A stretch of 64,000 nt of DNA, taken from NCBI GenBank assembly GCA_002104985.1, contig MCGO01000001.1, forward strand, positions 959,499 through 1,023,498. The letters run 5' to 3'. A model generated the notes under the pieces. That model was not told the origin of the DNA. It made no database searches and was given only the letters and a program-made list of their open reading frames with translations. The first letter of the stretch is position 1. Each line of letters starts with the position of its first letter. The position numbers and the translations under genes were made by a program. This document shows positions 35,058 to 45,275 of the stretch, one piece after another. Source of the DNA: Rhizoclosmatium globosum (taxonomy: Eukaryota > Chytridiomycota > Chytridiomycetes > Chytridiales > Chytriomycetaceae).

Positions 35058-36968
35058 TCACACAAGCTTCACCCACTTCCAACAGTCTTCCGCAACCCAC
35101 TTGAACCTCTCTGTGTCGTTGATCGTGGCGGGGTTGTTGTAGACGGTGGGGGCGAGTTCCTTCCAACTGTACTAAACACGCGTCGTTCAGCAGCTACAGC
35201 ACCTGGACTCGCACTCAACAACGGCCGTGTCGATGTCGTTGTCGTGCGTTTCGGTGGCGGTGAAGGGTCTGGTTTCACTGTCCATTGCGCAAGGACTTCT
35301 TGTTGAGGCTCGGCAAGTGGTTTCGCGGGGGTGGGTTTCGTGGTGGAAGTAGGTGGGGGTGGGTCTTTCACGGGTGATGAGCGGCCGCTGGTTCCTCCTA
35401 CGAGAACAGGTTTTCGAGTTGGGTTTGTTGGTATACCGATTGTGAAGCCGCCCGGTTCTATTGTGTGTGATGGTGGTGGTGGTGGGGAGGGTGGGGATAT
35501 GTCGGCGCCGATTAGGTCTTCGTGTACCCCTTCTACGAGTTCTTTGAGGGCTTCGTAGAGAGGGGTTGGGATTTCTATTGTTTCGGAGGTGAAGGGGGAT
35601 AAGGGGAGGGTTGTTGAAGTGGAGGTTGTGTTTGTGTATTTTCGGCGGGAGGAGAGGAGGAGTTGGGCTTTTTTGTACAGGGTTACTGTTTGGGCTGGGA
35701 GAGGTGTTGTTGGGGATGTGGATGGCGATGTTTGTACGGGTATGAGGGGAAAGTCGGATGGAGGAAGGGGTGTGAGGGTTGATTTTGCAGTGATTTGTTT
35801 TGTTGGGGATGAGGAGAGGGTTATAGTTGGGGCTGTTGAAGTGGACGAAAGTAGAGATGGTGGATCCAGAATCGTTCGGGTATCAGGGGTATTATTTTCT
35901 TTTGATTCGGATAGCAGTCGTGTCGTAGGTGTCGGTTTGGTGAGAGCGCGAGTTCCGTCGTGAATCAGTTGAGCGATTGTTGCACAGACTCGGTTGAACT
36001 GTATTTCGACTTCTTTTTGGTCTTCTGCTGAGTCTCTTTCGCCGATTTCTTCGATCAGGGTATTGTTGAATGGCTAAGCACGGTGATTTTAGATTGATGC
36101 TATCTTTCTCATGACACTTTCTTCAAATCTCGAGCTTTCTGCCTCATTTCCCCCAACCCTTTATACTTTTCTACCCATTTAGTCGCTTAATTTCAATAAA
36201 ATCGCTCGCCTCACTCGCTCATTTCCTTCAAAACCTGCTTCACTCGCTCTGCAGTCGCTTTTTCCAGAGTACTCACATCGACAAACGTCTTTGACCGTTT
36301 CCCACCAGCCGGACTGCCAAAAGCAGAAGTATTCGCAGTATCTGTCGCACCACTGACAGAAAGATCATCATCCATAGAATCCACAGAATCCAAATCTTGG
36401 TCTATAACAGAGTCAGGAAGCTTCCTTTTGAGCACACCGACGAGTTTCCGCATTTGTTCCAGATTAAGCGCCTGCTCTCTGATTGTATTTTCGAGGGTTG
36501 TGTTTACGGCTAAGAGGGAATCATTTGCAATTTCGAGGTCCATGATCTGCGAAATAGATATTAGGGGGGAATGTGAGAGGGTTAAAAGAGAGTAGTAACC
36601 TTTCGCACGGCCCGATCGTTCACTTGAGCTTTTGCCGTCTGAGCATCAAACGGGATTTGTGTCTGAGATTGAGATTGTTGTTGTTGAAGTTGAGGTTTTG
36701 ACGGCGTTTGAGGGACGAGGGTCGGCCGTCGGAGGTGGATTTGCGACGTCGACGAAAGCGAAGAAGATGATGACGAATTCGAAGTTTGGCGATTGACTGT
36801 CACTTTTGCGAGGGACGGCGGCAGTTTGACCTGGTTGGACAGCGTCTTATTAATAGAGGCGGCGTATTAATAATGACGTACTTTGATTGGTCGGTTGGGC
36901 GCACTTGCACTCGGACTAGTGGTGCTCGTCAGTGTGGAAGGGGGTGGTGGTGGGCGGAGTGAGGACAT
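35058..36968 (-). CDS. Coiled-coil, Pro/Ser/Thr-rich protein (one or two genes)
   Basis: Not recognised. The start at 36968 reads MSSLRPPPPPSTLTSTTSPS; the next exons encode VKLPPSLAKVTVNRQTSNSS, a Gln-rich patch, and a coiled coil DLEIANDSLLAVNTTLENTI followed by LEQMRKLVGVLKRKLPDSV. Around 36050-36240 the helical sequence appears to continue (SDFIEIKRLN, WVEKYKGLGEMRQKARDLKK, FNNTLIEEIGERDSAEDQKE) although stops interrupt it, which may again be missing bases. A long low-complexity region (SPPSPPPPPSHTIEPGGF) leads to a distinct end WKELAPTVYNNPATINDTER with FKWVAEDCWKWVKLV and a stop at 35058. If the stop near 36211 is real, there are two genes. No enzyme motif; a structural or cytoskeletal role would be a guess. 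Confidence 0.45.
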
Positions 36969-37340
36969 TGTCGAGAGCATCAAGGCGGGTGCTGTTCAAA
37001 GGACCCTGTCTGTGCGTGCGTGCTTTGATCAAACAATGAAGTGAAGTAGCCACAGGTCGCCAGAGGGACTAGATAAGGTGAGTGACAAGTAGTGGTGTCA
37101 AAGGTGTTGGTGCTCTTTGAAGGCTCAAAAATTGTGGACGCCGCCCCCAAAAGACTCAAATTCAAATGTACAGTATCTGCTGAATTCAAAGAGTCGTGGC
37201 TCTAAAAGAAAGCACAAAAGAGGGAGGGAACGGCTAAGCATTGGCGATATTAGATATTCGCAAATCGCGATGGCTTTAAAGACTTGGTACTTAAATATGG
37301 GTATATTCTTACTTTTCAATATACATCATCTGACAGCATA
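36969..37340. other. Intergenic, no gene seen
   Basis: About 370 bp between the coiled-coil gene start and the first GPCR-like stop. No supported frame. Confidence 0.4.
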
Positions 37341-38621
37341 TCATTGCAGTTCCTCCTTGGCTGGTCCCCGTACACTACTACATAACCTCGATATCCGCTG
37401 ACACCCACGCTCCAAATCCGACCAAAACCATGTGAGATAAAACACTCCAGAATTCCATAGTCCACTACTTGCGAAACAAACTGCGACCCAAAGTGTGAGC
37501 CAACCTGGCACACCATCAGGATGCATCATGTCCCACACCCTTGCGACTGATGGCGGAATCCAAGTAATCAAGAATCCAACAGTTATCATTGATGCTCTTA
37601 GAATAAGCTTGAAGTGGACCAATCCTTTCTTTTGAATTGCGACAATAGTTCCTCGTCGTTCTGGTCTTGATTTGATTGATGTTGGAAAGAGCACACTGAA
37701 AGTACTGAGTCTTCGGGATTTCGTTCTGGGTAACGGTAATGCTGGCACTGCCGGAATAATATCGCTCGGATCAACAATATCTGGTTTCCCGTCCTGACTC
37801 TGGAATTCTGTGCAACTTCCAGTTCGACTCATGCGACTATTCCGAGACATACTCCCGGCGCGGCTGTGGGTAAAACTCTCAATTCGACTACTTGTTCGCG
37901 TTGCAGTCTGGCTTTCAGTTCCACCCACCTTTGCAACTCTTCTCCTGCCACCGTCTTCCGTATCCCCAAGATTCCCACCATCTGTCCTGACATCCGCCTC
38001 GACTTGCACGCCTTCCTCTACCTTCGGCACAACTCCCGTCATAACCCCTCCCATCTCCTTCCGTATCCGTCTCACTTTCAAAAACATTCCCCAAAACATA
38101 ACAACAAACCCAACAAAATACGCCCACAACTCCACATAAAACAACCACACCCTCAAATCCCTCCTCTCCTTACTAATCCAACACTCAAACACCGCATCCC
38201 CAACAACCCCAGCCCCACCCCCAACCCAAAACATAATCCCAACCATAAACCCAGACAACCCCCACGCATACACATGGTAAAACCACCACCACCGATTCGC
38301 CACCCCAGGGTGATACATCACCGTCAAATAACAGTAAAAACTAATACAAAAACTCCAAAACGTGATCGCGTTGAACACAAACTGTTTCAAGCCCCCGATT
38401 ATCGTGCATACCAGTGGGTGGGTCGTGTCCGGCCCGATTAGGTATATAAGGCATTGCAGGATCTCGCAGAGGGCCAGGTTTGTTTGCAGGTATGAGATTG
38501 GTTTATGGAAACGGGGGAGGAAGGCGACGCAGAGGAGGAGGAGGAGGTTTGAGGTTAGGGAGAGGGGGATGAGGGTTGTGAAGATTTGACGGAGGAGGGT
38601 TGGAGAGGGTTGGTAGGTCAT
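37341..38621 (-). CDS. cAMP-receptor-like / Git3-like 7TM receptor 1
   Basis: A 426-residue, single-exon seven-helix protein resembling class E cAMP receptors and fungal carbon-sensing GPCRs. After a short N-terminus: LPRFHKPISYLQTNLALCEI (TM2), CTIIGGLKQFVFNAITFWSF (TM3 start with its conserved Cys), FYCYLTVMYHPGVANRWWWF, ECWISKERRDLRVWLFYVEL (loop-2 Cys paired with TM3), a long Ser/Arg-rich third loop, then HFKLILRASMITVGFLITWI (TM6) and CFASSGLWNSGVFYLTWFWS (TM7). First of three tandem paralogues on this strand. The ligand is unknown; coupling to a heterotrimeric G protein is inferred. Confidence 0.8.
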   Translation of the reverse strand: MTYQPSPTLLRQIFTTLIPLSLTSNLLLLLCVAFLPRFHKPISYLQTNLALCEILQCLIYLIGPDTTHPLVCTIIGGLKQFVFNAITFWSFCISFYCYLTVMYHPGVANRWWWFYHVYAWGLSGFMVGIMFWVGGGAGVVGDAVFECWISKERRDLRVWLFYVELWAYFVGFVVMFWGMFLKVRRIRKEMGGVMTGVVPKVEEGVQVEADVRTDGGNLGDTEDGGRRRVAKVGGTESQTATRTSSRIESFTHSRAGSMSRNSRMSRTGSCTEFQSQDGKPDIVDPSDIIPAVPALPLPRTKSRRLSTFSVLFPTSIKSRPERRGTIVAIQKKGLVHFKLILRASMITVGFLITWIPPSVARVWDMMHPDGVPGWLTLWVAVCFASSGLWNSGVFYLTWFWSDLERGCQRISRLCSSVRGPAKEELQ

Positions 38622-38947
38622 CGTTTTTTTTATGGGGGATGGGGGGAGTTGGGTCAGAGAGGTTTTACTTGGAAATTCTTGGAGTGGATGGCTTGGGTGT
38701 GTGGTTCTGGAGTGGGGTTTGGCTGTATCGGCTTATAGTGCTCTTGTGGCAAGAATGGCGAGCTTGGTTATATTAAGGCCGGGTGCACGATGAGCAGGGA
38801 GAGATTTTCTTGGAGTGGTCTGGCCCCTTTTTTTTTTCAAACAGACCCTCCGCTTTGCCGGCCATCAAAAATTCAATTGATGATAGTGATTATTCAAAAA
38901 AAGAAGAGATTGGATAACTTTGAATGATGGGTATTTTAGTCAACATT
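38622..38947. other. Intergenic between receptors 1 and 2
   Basis: About 325 bp. Contains a short T-run near 38830 and no supported frame; it must hold the promoter of receptor 1. Confidence 0.4.
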
Positions 38948-40093
38948 TTATTCCTTTTCCGACACTTTCTGGGTGAGGATTGAAAAGAAGGATGTTATGT
39001 CTTCCCAATACCAAGTTAAGAAAAATACGCCCGCGTTCCAGAGACCACTACTTGCGAAACAAACTGTAACCCATATAATAAGCCAATCTGGGACGGGAGA
39101 TGTTCCAATCATGTCCCATATCCTTGCAACGGTTGGAGGTGTCCAACTTACTAGGAAGCCAATTGCTATCAATGAAGAACGGAGAATTAGTTTGAAGTGA
39201 AGTACGCGTTTTTTTCCAATTGTTGTTATTGTTGCGCGATGGGAAGGTGGAAAGAGGATGCTTTGACCACTGATGCGTCGGCTTCGAGGGGTTCCTGATG
39301 TTTCTGCTGTTGCAGTTGGAGTATTTATATCGAGGACTTTAAAATCGACCACACTTCCAACTCTGCTGTTGATTCTGCTTTCTGGTAGGAGAAGCACCAG
39401 AGACTTTCCATTACTGACTGTATCGCGCCGACCCTCATTGCCGATTTCCAAGGTTATTGGACTGGGACTTTCTTCAAGAAACTCATCGGCTTTAGGAAGA
39501 ATTTGCGACTCAAGACCAGCGGCCTGAACAGCCCTGATTTTACGATAGATTCCCCAGAAACTCAAGAGTATCAAAAAGAAGTGGAACCATAATTCAACGT
39601 AGAACAACCATATCCGAAATTCCTTCTTCTCAGAGGAGATCCAACATTCATACGTCGCATCGCCAAACACTGTGGGGCCATCACCAACCCATAACAAGAT
39701 TGCAACCGAGAGAGCGGACAATCCCCACGAGTACGCGTGATAAAACCACCAATACCGGTTCGCGACTGTTGGACGGTATTCCACCGTTATATAGCAGTAT
39801 AAACTGACGCAAAAGCTCCAGAACGTCACAGCATTGAAAGCAAACTGTGCGACTGCGCCTATTATTGTACACAGCATCGGGTTATTCGGGAGCGGACCGA
39901 TGAGACAGACGAGGGACTGGATGATGTCGCACCAGGCTAGACATGTTTGGAGGTATGATATGGGTTTGTGGAACCGTTTGTTGAAGCTTACGCAGAGGAC
40001 TAAAGAGAAGTTTAGGGCTAGAGAGAGGGATCCGAGGGTTTGGAAGATTGTTTGGATTGGGAGTAAGTTTTCTGAAGGGGCTGTTGGAGGCAT
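38948..40093 (-). CDS. cAMP-receptor-like / Git3-like 7TM receptor 2
   Basis: A 381-residue single-exon receptor, paralogue of its two neighbours. Landmarks: FHKPISYLQTCLAWCDIIQS, LCTIIGAVAQFAFNAVTFWS, VEYRPTVANRYWWFYHAYSW, YECWISSEKKEFRIWLFYVE, HFKLILRSSLIAIGFLVSWT and CFASSGLWNAGVFFLTWYWE. The third loop is shorter than in receptor 1. About 105 bp separates its start from the stop of receptor 3, so the trio is a compact tandem array. Confidence 0.82.
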   Translation of the reverse strand: MPPTAPSENLLPIQTIFQTLGSLSLALNFSLVLCVSFNKRFHKPISYLQTCLAWCDIIQSLVCLIGPLPNNPMLCTIIGAVAQFAFNAVTFWSFCVSLYCYITVEYRPTVANRYWWFYHAYSWGLSALSVAILLWVGDGPTVFGDATYECWISSEKKEFRIWLFYVELWFHFFLILLSFWGIYRKIRAVQAAGLESQILPKADEFLEESPSPITLEIGNEGRRDTVSNGKSLVLLLPESRINSRVGSVVDFKVLDINTPTATAETSGTPRSRRISGQSILFPPSHRATITTIGKKRVLHFKLILRSSLIAIGFLVSWTPPTVARIWDMIGTSPVPDWLIIWVTVCFASSGLWNAGVFFLTWYWEDITSFFSILTQKVSEKE

Positions 40094-40199
40094 TTTAGGC
40101 TGGGATTTACGTATGGGATTTCGGGCGTTGAAAATTGTTTGGACTTTTATCTGGAGATTTAACGATATTTGAGGAATAGTTTTTTTTTGGTGAAAAGGT

Positions 40200-41405
40200 T
40201 TATTTTGAGGTTGGATAGAGTTTTTGGATGAGGGATTGGAAAAAAGATATGATATCTTCCCAATACCAAGTCAAATAAAAGACTCCAGAGTTCCAAAGGC
40301 CACTGGTTGCGAAACAGACTGCTGTCCAGATGAGAAGCCAGTGTGGTACTTTACTGTGTCCAGTCAAATCCCAGACACGTAGTATTGTTGGGGGAATCCA
40401 GGTCACGAGAAAACCAAATCCAATCATGGTTGCACGAAGAATCAGTTTGAAATGAACAACGCGCTTTTTGCCGATTGTTGTGATGGTCGTGCGTCGAGAG
40501 AGTGGAAAAAGGACGCTGAGACCGCTTCCACGTCGAGATGAACTGCTTCCCTGAGCAGGTTTCTGGGTTTCTCCAGTAAGTTGTAGGTCTTGCGATATGT
40601 CGAGAACTTTGAAATCGACAACGCTTCCCATTCTGCTGTTGTTTCTTGTTGCAGCGGTACTATCATTGAGAAGAACGACCAGGTTTTTTCCATGGCTTAA
40701 CGTGTTTCGCCTGCTGTCACAAGCTTTTAATTCTTCAATGTCTGGAACTTCAGCTCTTGCCTCCAACTCATTGACTTTGGGGGCGATTCGCGTCTCGATT
40801 CCGGCTTCTCGGACTCTTTGGATTTTACGAAAGATTCCAATAAAGAGGAGCATCAGTAGAAAGAAATGGACCCAAAGTTGGACATAGAACAGCCAGACGC
40901 GGAGGTCTTTTCTTTCTGATGATATCCAGCATTCGAAAGTTGCGTCTCCAACAATATTCCAACCACCAACCCAAAACATGATTATGACGGAAAGTGCAGC
41001 TAAACCCCACGAATACAGATGAAAAAACACCCAATATCGATTTGCGACCATTGGACGATAGTGGACGGTAATGTAGCAGTATAAACTGATGCAAAAGCTC
41101 CAAAACGTGACTGCGTTGAAAGTGAACTGGGCTACCCCTCCGACAATTGTGCACAGAAGCGGGTCGTTTGGTGATGGGCCGATCAAATAGATTATCGATT
41201 GAACAATCTCGCACCAGGCCAAGCAAGTTTGGAGGTATGATATCGGCTTGTGGAATCTCTTGTTGAATGTGACGCAGAACACGAGACCGAGGTTGGAGGC
41301 TAAGGATATGGAGCCAAGTGTTCGGAATATTGTTTGGATCGTTTGCCTCTGGTTTGGAGTCAGGGACATTGGTTCGGCGGTTTGGGCTCTGTGTGGGATT
41401 TGCAA
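40200..41405 (-). CDS. cAMP-receptor-like / Git3-like 7TM receptor 3
   Basis: 401 residues, single exon. Landmarks: FHKPISYLQTCLAWCEIVQS, LCTIVGGVAQFTFNAVTFWS, CYITVHYRPMVANRYWVFFH, FECWISSERKDLRVWLFYVQ, a Ser-rich third loop, HFKLILRATMIGFGFLVTWI and CFATSGLWNSGVFYLTWYWE. The open frame begins at 41405; a second Met (MSLTPNQRQT, 12 codons in) could be the true start. No frame break, in contrast to several neighbours. Confidence 0.82.
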   Translation of the reverse strand: MQIPHRAQTAEPMSLTPNQRQTIQTIFRTLGSISLASNLGLVFCVTFNKRFHKPISYLQTCLAWCEIVQSIIYLIGPSPNDPLLCTIVGGVAQFTFNAVTFWSFCISLYCYITVHYRPMVANRYWVFFHLYSWGLAALSVIIMFWVGGWNIVGDATFECWISSERKDLRVWLFYVQLWVHFFLLMLLFIGIFRKIQRVREAGIETRIAPKVNELEARAEVPDIEELKACDSRRNTLSHGKNLVVLLNDSTAATRNNSRMGSVVDFKVLDISQDLQLTGETQKPAQGSSSSRRGSGLSVLFPLSRRTTITTIGKKRVVHFKLILRATMIGFGFLVTWIPPTILRVWDLTGHSKVPHWLLIWTAVCFATSGLWNSGVFYLTWYWEDIISFFQSLIQKLYPTSK

Positions 41406-41514
41406 AAGCGGATTGTCACACGGATACGATGGAACAAAGAGAGAAAACGGGAGGTATCATGATTTATTTTGGTTTACTTGATGGTATATTAAATGGCACA
41501 GTGCAAATGTTCTA

Positions 41515-41757
41515 CTAAATGTGGTATGGGTTCTTCAGGAGGGATGCTTGGGTTTCTACGAACTTCTCCACATCTTTGTGGTGCTGCAGCTTCACTTCCA
41601 GGCGCTTTCGGCGGTCTCTTAGTGAAGTGTAGGCAAATGCAATGGATAGGAGACACATGAGTATGGCGCAGCAGATCAGTCCGAGTGTCACTGCCACAGT
41701 TGATTCAGAGTCCGCTGATGCATTTGAGAGAGATCGGACTTGGGCGGAGAGTGTCAT
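41515..41757 (-). CDS. Small single-TM protein (unrecognised)
   Basis: An 80-residue frame: a Ser-rich N-terminus with two N-glycosylation-like sites, one strong hydrophobic helix VTLGLICCAILMCLLSIAFA, then a basic/coil tail RDRRKRLEVKLQHHKDVEKF. Type I or III topology is plausible. It lies just upstream of the receptor trio in the same orientation. No family recognised; a real ATG and the clean TM segment are the only support. Confidence 0.4.
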   Translation of the reverse strand: MTLSAQVRSLSNASADSESTVAVTLGLICCAILMCLLSIAFAYTSLRDRRKRLEVKLQHHKDVEKFVETQASLLKNPYHI

Positions 41758-42105
41758 TGGAAGTACTTGGATCAGGTTAGATGGTTTTCTGGTCGTGAGT
41801 GCTTGCTATGGCTAAGAGGCGGGTTCCGGCTAGGGGGCTCCTTGTGGCGGATTTGGATCTTCTTTTCTTTTTGAATTGTGACAAACGATTTGTGATGTTT
41901 GATTTATGACAAATAGACACAAGACAAAGTTATCATTGTTAAGAAAGCGAGGCTCTCACTGTTTTCATTTGTACTTAGACCTTTTTGAACCTGAGGGAAA
42001 CAAGTATTTGAACCATCAGTGTGGAAACAAAATTCTGAAACATTACAAATCCATAGAAAATTACAAAAAAAAAGAACTTTGTTTATTCTTTCGCTTCCAG
42101 AAAGT
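41758..42105. other. Intergenic, no gene seen
   Basis: About 350 bp between the small TM gene and the 7TM gene. A-rich run near 42064-42072; no supported frame on either strand. Confidence 0.4.
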
Positions 42106-43056
42106 CTAATTAGATTGCTCGGGTTTTATTGACATATTTGTCACGAGAATTAAATTTGTAGCTTCAGGCCTTGGGTCTTTGTTATCGGGAAATTCATTCA
42201 ACGATTGTATACTTGCTTTTATAGCCTTTTCCAAACGTTTTGAATTCTCATTGGCTTTCTTCAAATTCAGCAATACCACCTTCATTCTCACCTGTGAACC
42301 AACGACTAACGTCACAAACAGGTAAACCCCAGTGACGAGCAAGTTACTGTTTGCTGGTTTAATTCTAGGTACAGTGCTATTTGCCACATACAAAGCGGTG
42401 GCGCAAAAGCAAAGCAGTGAGCTCACACACCCATACCAAGCGATTACTTTAAATTTTGAGTTTGGCTCAGATTCCCGTTTCAAATAGGCCACAAAACAAG
42501 AAATCATCAAGGCTTCCCAAAGCGTCACCAATAAACCTGAGAATATACTCGTTGTTGAGTATAGCCAACCTGTAATCCATTTCGTGTCTGGGGCTAGAAT
42601 TTGAACCATCCATGGAATCAGTTGCAAAAAGAGGACAAGTGGGGAGTAGTTTGAAAACTTGGCAAGATAGTTAAATCGACACGGGAAATGCATCTTGATC
42701 AAGTGAAACGACCGGTTCCATGCAAAAACGATATAGAATTGTTCTGAGAGGCATAGGAAGAATATTTCAGAAATCTTTGTTGGGTTGAAGAATTTGTATT
42801 CCATTGTGTAATAGCAGTTGACGGCTTTGGACACACATAGGAAGATGGGGGATGTGCAGGCAAGGATGAGGAATAGGTTCAAGCGGCTTAACTTTGGGGG
42901 TTGCTTGGTTGTATCATTGCGATTTCGGGAATCGAGAATGAATATTGCGTGTAGACAGTACAAGAGTTGGAATGTTGCTAGAAGTGAAGTTGCGCAGGAT
43001 ATGTAGACTGAGGCCATGTAGTGGTAAAATGGTATATCATCGACGGAGTTGGACAT
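42106..43056 (-). CDS. Seven-TM protein of unrecognised family (copy 1)
   Basis: 316 residues, single exon, about seven hydrophobic helices. Conserved with the divergent gene next door: a first helix ending LLYCLHAIFILDSRNR, SRLNLFLILACTSPIFLCVS, ISEIFFLCLSEQFYIVFAWN, RSFHLIKM, a fifth helix FLQLIPWMVQI and a final RMKVVLLNLKKANENSKRLE amphipathic tail. The EIFFLCxSEQxYxxFAWxRS element is the strongest family mark. It may be a GPCR-like receptor; no ligand motif is seen. Start codons of the pair are 197 bp apart. Confidence 0.65.
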   Translation of the reverse strand: MSNSVDDIPFYHYMASVYISCATSLLATFQLLYCLHAIFILDSRNRNDTTKQPPKLSRLNLFLILACTSPIFLCVSKAVNCYYTMEYKFFNPTKISEIFFLCLSEQFYIVFAWNRSFHLIKMHFPCRFNYLAKFSNYSPLVLFLQLIPWMVQILAPDTKWITGWLYSTTSIFSGLLVTLWEALMISCFVAYLKRESEPNSKFKVIAWYGCVSSLLCFCATALYVANSTVPRIKPANSNLLVTGVYLFVTLVVGSQVRMKVVLLNLKKANENSKRLEKAIKASIQSLNEFPDNKDPRPEATNLILVTNMSIKPEQSN

Positions 43057-43253
43057 CTTAGTAGATTCAAAACGCGCTGAATTGATTCACATTGTCTGCG
43101 GGGCCGGAGGTTAGATTGTTCGAAGAGCGATTAAGTGCCGAGACCCTTGATGCTACACCCTATTGTACCTTTTTTTCTCAACGTTTCAGTTCGATTGTTT
43201 TGGCTTCAGCTTTCGAATGTTCCATTGTTTTGGAGAGTCGATGCATTGGAACA

Positions 43254-44270
43254 ATGCCTCTTCTCACGAACCTGAAACCCTTGAGCCCCGCACCTCTCGA
43301 GGTCGCAGAAGCAGAACATACAGTTTATTTAGCAGCAGCGGGGATTTCTGGAGCTGCTACCGTGTTAGGGGTTGTTCAACTCGTTTGTTGTGTGTACGCG
43401 ATATTCGCGCTTGAGAGGCGTAGTGAGCTTAAAACGACTGCACAGAGATCCCAATTATCGAGTATTAATGTGGCGCTTTTGTTGGCTTGTTTATCTGCCA
43501 TAGGCCTGTCACTGTGCAAAATGTTGAATTGTTTATTCGCGGATGGAGGAAGGACGGAAAGTGTTGCTCGTATTGCAGAAATCTTCTTTCTATGTATGTC
43601 GGAGCAATGTTATTTGTTCTTTGCTTGGAAGAGGTCGTATCCTTTGATCAAAATGACATCGGCGTTCGTCTTTAAATACCTTCGAATGACTATCAAGGTT
43701 ACTCCGATTATCACTTTTTCGCAGCTGATACCTTATATTGTGTATTATATGATGTCTGAAAAGTCTCCTGCTGTATCGATTGTGTATGATAGTTTGATGG
43801 CTCTTACTGGCGCGTTTGTTACATCCATGGACATTATTATGGTCACTTGCTTCATCAAATATTTGAGAAAAGTCGAGGATAGGTTGCCGGATCCTTCGTT
43901 TGTAATTATTGCAAAGTATGGATGTATAAGCGTGCTTATAAGCTTTGGCGCCACTGTTCCTATTCGTCGTTCATGCATCTTCAAACTATAGTTACGACAT
44001 TGAAATGGTGTTGACGGCGTTGGTGTATCTCCTGATTACTATAATCACTGGACTACAAGTGGCAATGAAATTGCGTTGTTGAGAGTAAAGGTCGACAATT
44101 TGAGAGGATTGGACTATGCAGTTAAATCTAGTTTGGATGCTTTGGATGAAGCTCAGGGGATGAGCACAGGTTTGAGCACAACGGCACAGAAGCAAACTTT
44201 GAAAGTTGAAGGCCAAATTTTAGTTTCGACCATAAGAGCAGGACTGAATAAAGAAGACTCTATGGTTTAA
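43254..44270 (+). CDS. Seven-TM protein of unrecognised family (copy 2, frame-broken)
   Basis: The first ATG in the long frame is at 43254 (MPLLTNLKPLSPAPLE). It shares RSQLSSINVALLLACLSAIG, AEIFFLCMSEQCYLFFAWKR and the helix order of copy 1. The frame breaks near 43955, where FLFVVHASSNYSYDIEMVLT must follow SVLISFGAT, and again near 44065, where LLRVKVDNLRGLDYAVKSSL must follow GLQVAMKL. In both cases adding one base restores alignment with copy 1, so the gene is probably whole in the organism. Ends KEDSMV at 44270. Confidence 0.65.
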
Positions 44271-44287
44271 TAACAACATTCTTTATT

Positions 44288-45132
44288 CTACATGTATCTG
44301 ACCTGACTACTTCTTTGTAACCTGAACTGCTTCCTTACGTTGTGCAGCCACTTTGGCACTTCCTCTCTTGAATTCCATAAAAATAAACGCAAGGCCACTA
44401 AAACCACCCATACAATGTAAATAGTTTGCAAAGCCGGATTAACACTCATGTCATCTGGGAGACCGGCAATGTACAGATTGATACCAAGTGGAATGTTAAC
44501 GATAGAGACAACAAACAAAATACGACCCAACCAATGATGGAAATGGTCCCACCACGGAGTAGACTCTCTGTCTGGCTTGTACAAGTGGTTGATGAGAACA
44601 CCCAGCGCCATCTGAACAAAGACGGCAATCCAAACAAAGAGTCCAATGCCCTGTTATTAAATTGGTTGGTGGCGCACGACGGTGGCAATGAAAAATCAAG
44701 ACTTACCACGTGAGCACCGTTTGCTGCAACATCAAAGTGGTCAGATCCTGTGACCATGTAAATGAGAACCAACGCGACAACGTTAAGGAGAAAGGCGAGC
44801 GTGAAAAGATGTAATGGAGACGGAACCAAGTCCATGTTGCGAAAGATTGCTTGGACGTTTCGGCGCTTGTGTGAGTGGAATCTTTCAAGTAGCGAGCGAC
44901 TGCGATTCCGGCTGGAGCGAGAAAGCCCCATGCAACTGCCATAAGGGCTCCATGGATTACAGTCTATTAATAGTAAGGGCGTGTTATTATCGAGGCGGAG
45001 AGCAGTAAACAATGGTTACCAAGTGATCGGCGTTGAGATCGTAATCTGAGGACCCATCATCTGTGCCATTGTTGCTGCCTGCATATCATCGAGATTTCCA
45101 ACTTGTGCAATCCAAGCGTCCCAAGAAGACAT
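44288..45132 (-). CDS. Cytochrome b561-domain protein A
   Basis: A membrane electron carrier with haems held by histidines across helices. The start at 45132 reads MSSWDAWIAQVGNLDDMQAA. Spliced landmarks: TVIHGALMAVAWGFLAPAGI, ARYLKDSTHTS, TWTWFRLHY, LAFLLNVVALVLIYMVTGSD, VQMALGVLINHLYKP and WWDHFHHWLGRILFVVSIVN, with candidate haem ligands in IHGAL, RLHY, the helix after GAH and HHW. No DOMON or reductase domain precedes it. Two one-base deletions are likely (near 45070 and 44800), as copy B runs smoothly through both places. Converges with the 7TM copy 2 gene, stops only 17 bp apart. Confidence 0.8.
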
Positions 45133-45275
45133 TTTTTGTTTGTTTTTAGTCTGTTCTTGGCGTTGAGAAACAGTGGCGTTTTTAATAGCCCTAGATGGAT
45201 CACCACAGCTTGGTCATAATTATCCCACGTGAGATAAACTGATTTTATTTCCATTTCGTTTATCGATAACCAAAA

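Noticed and set aside
37866..38441. 191-residue plus-strand frame
   Set aside because: Antisense to receptor 1; Pro/His-rich shadow of hydrophobic codons.
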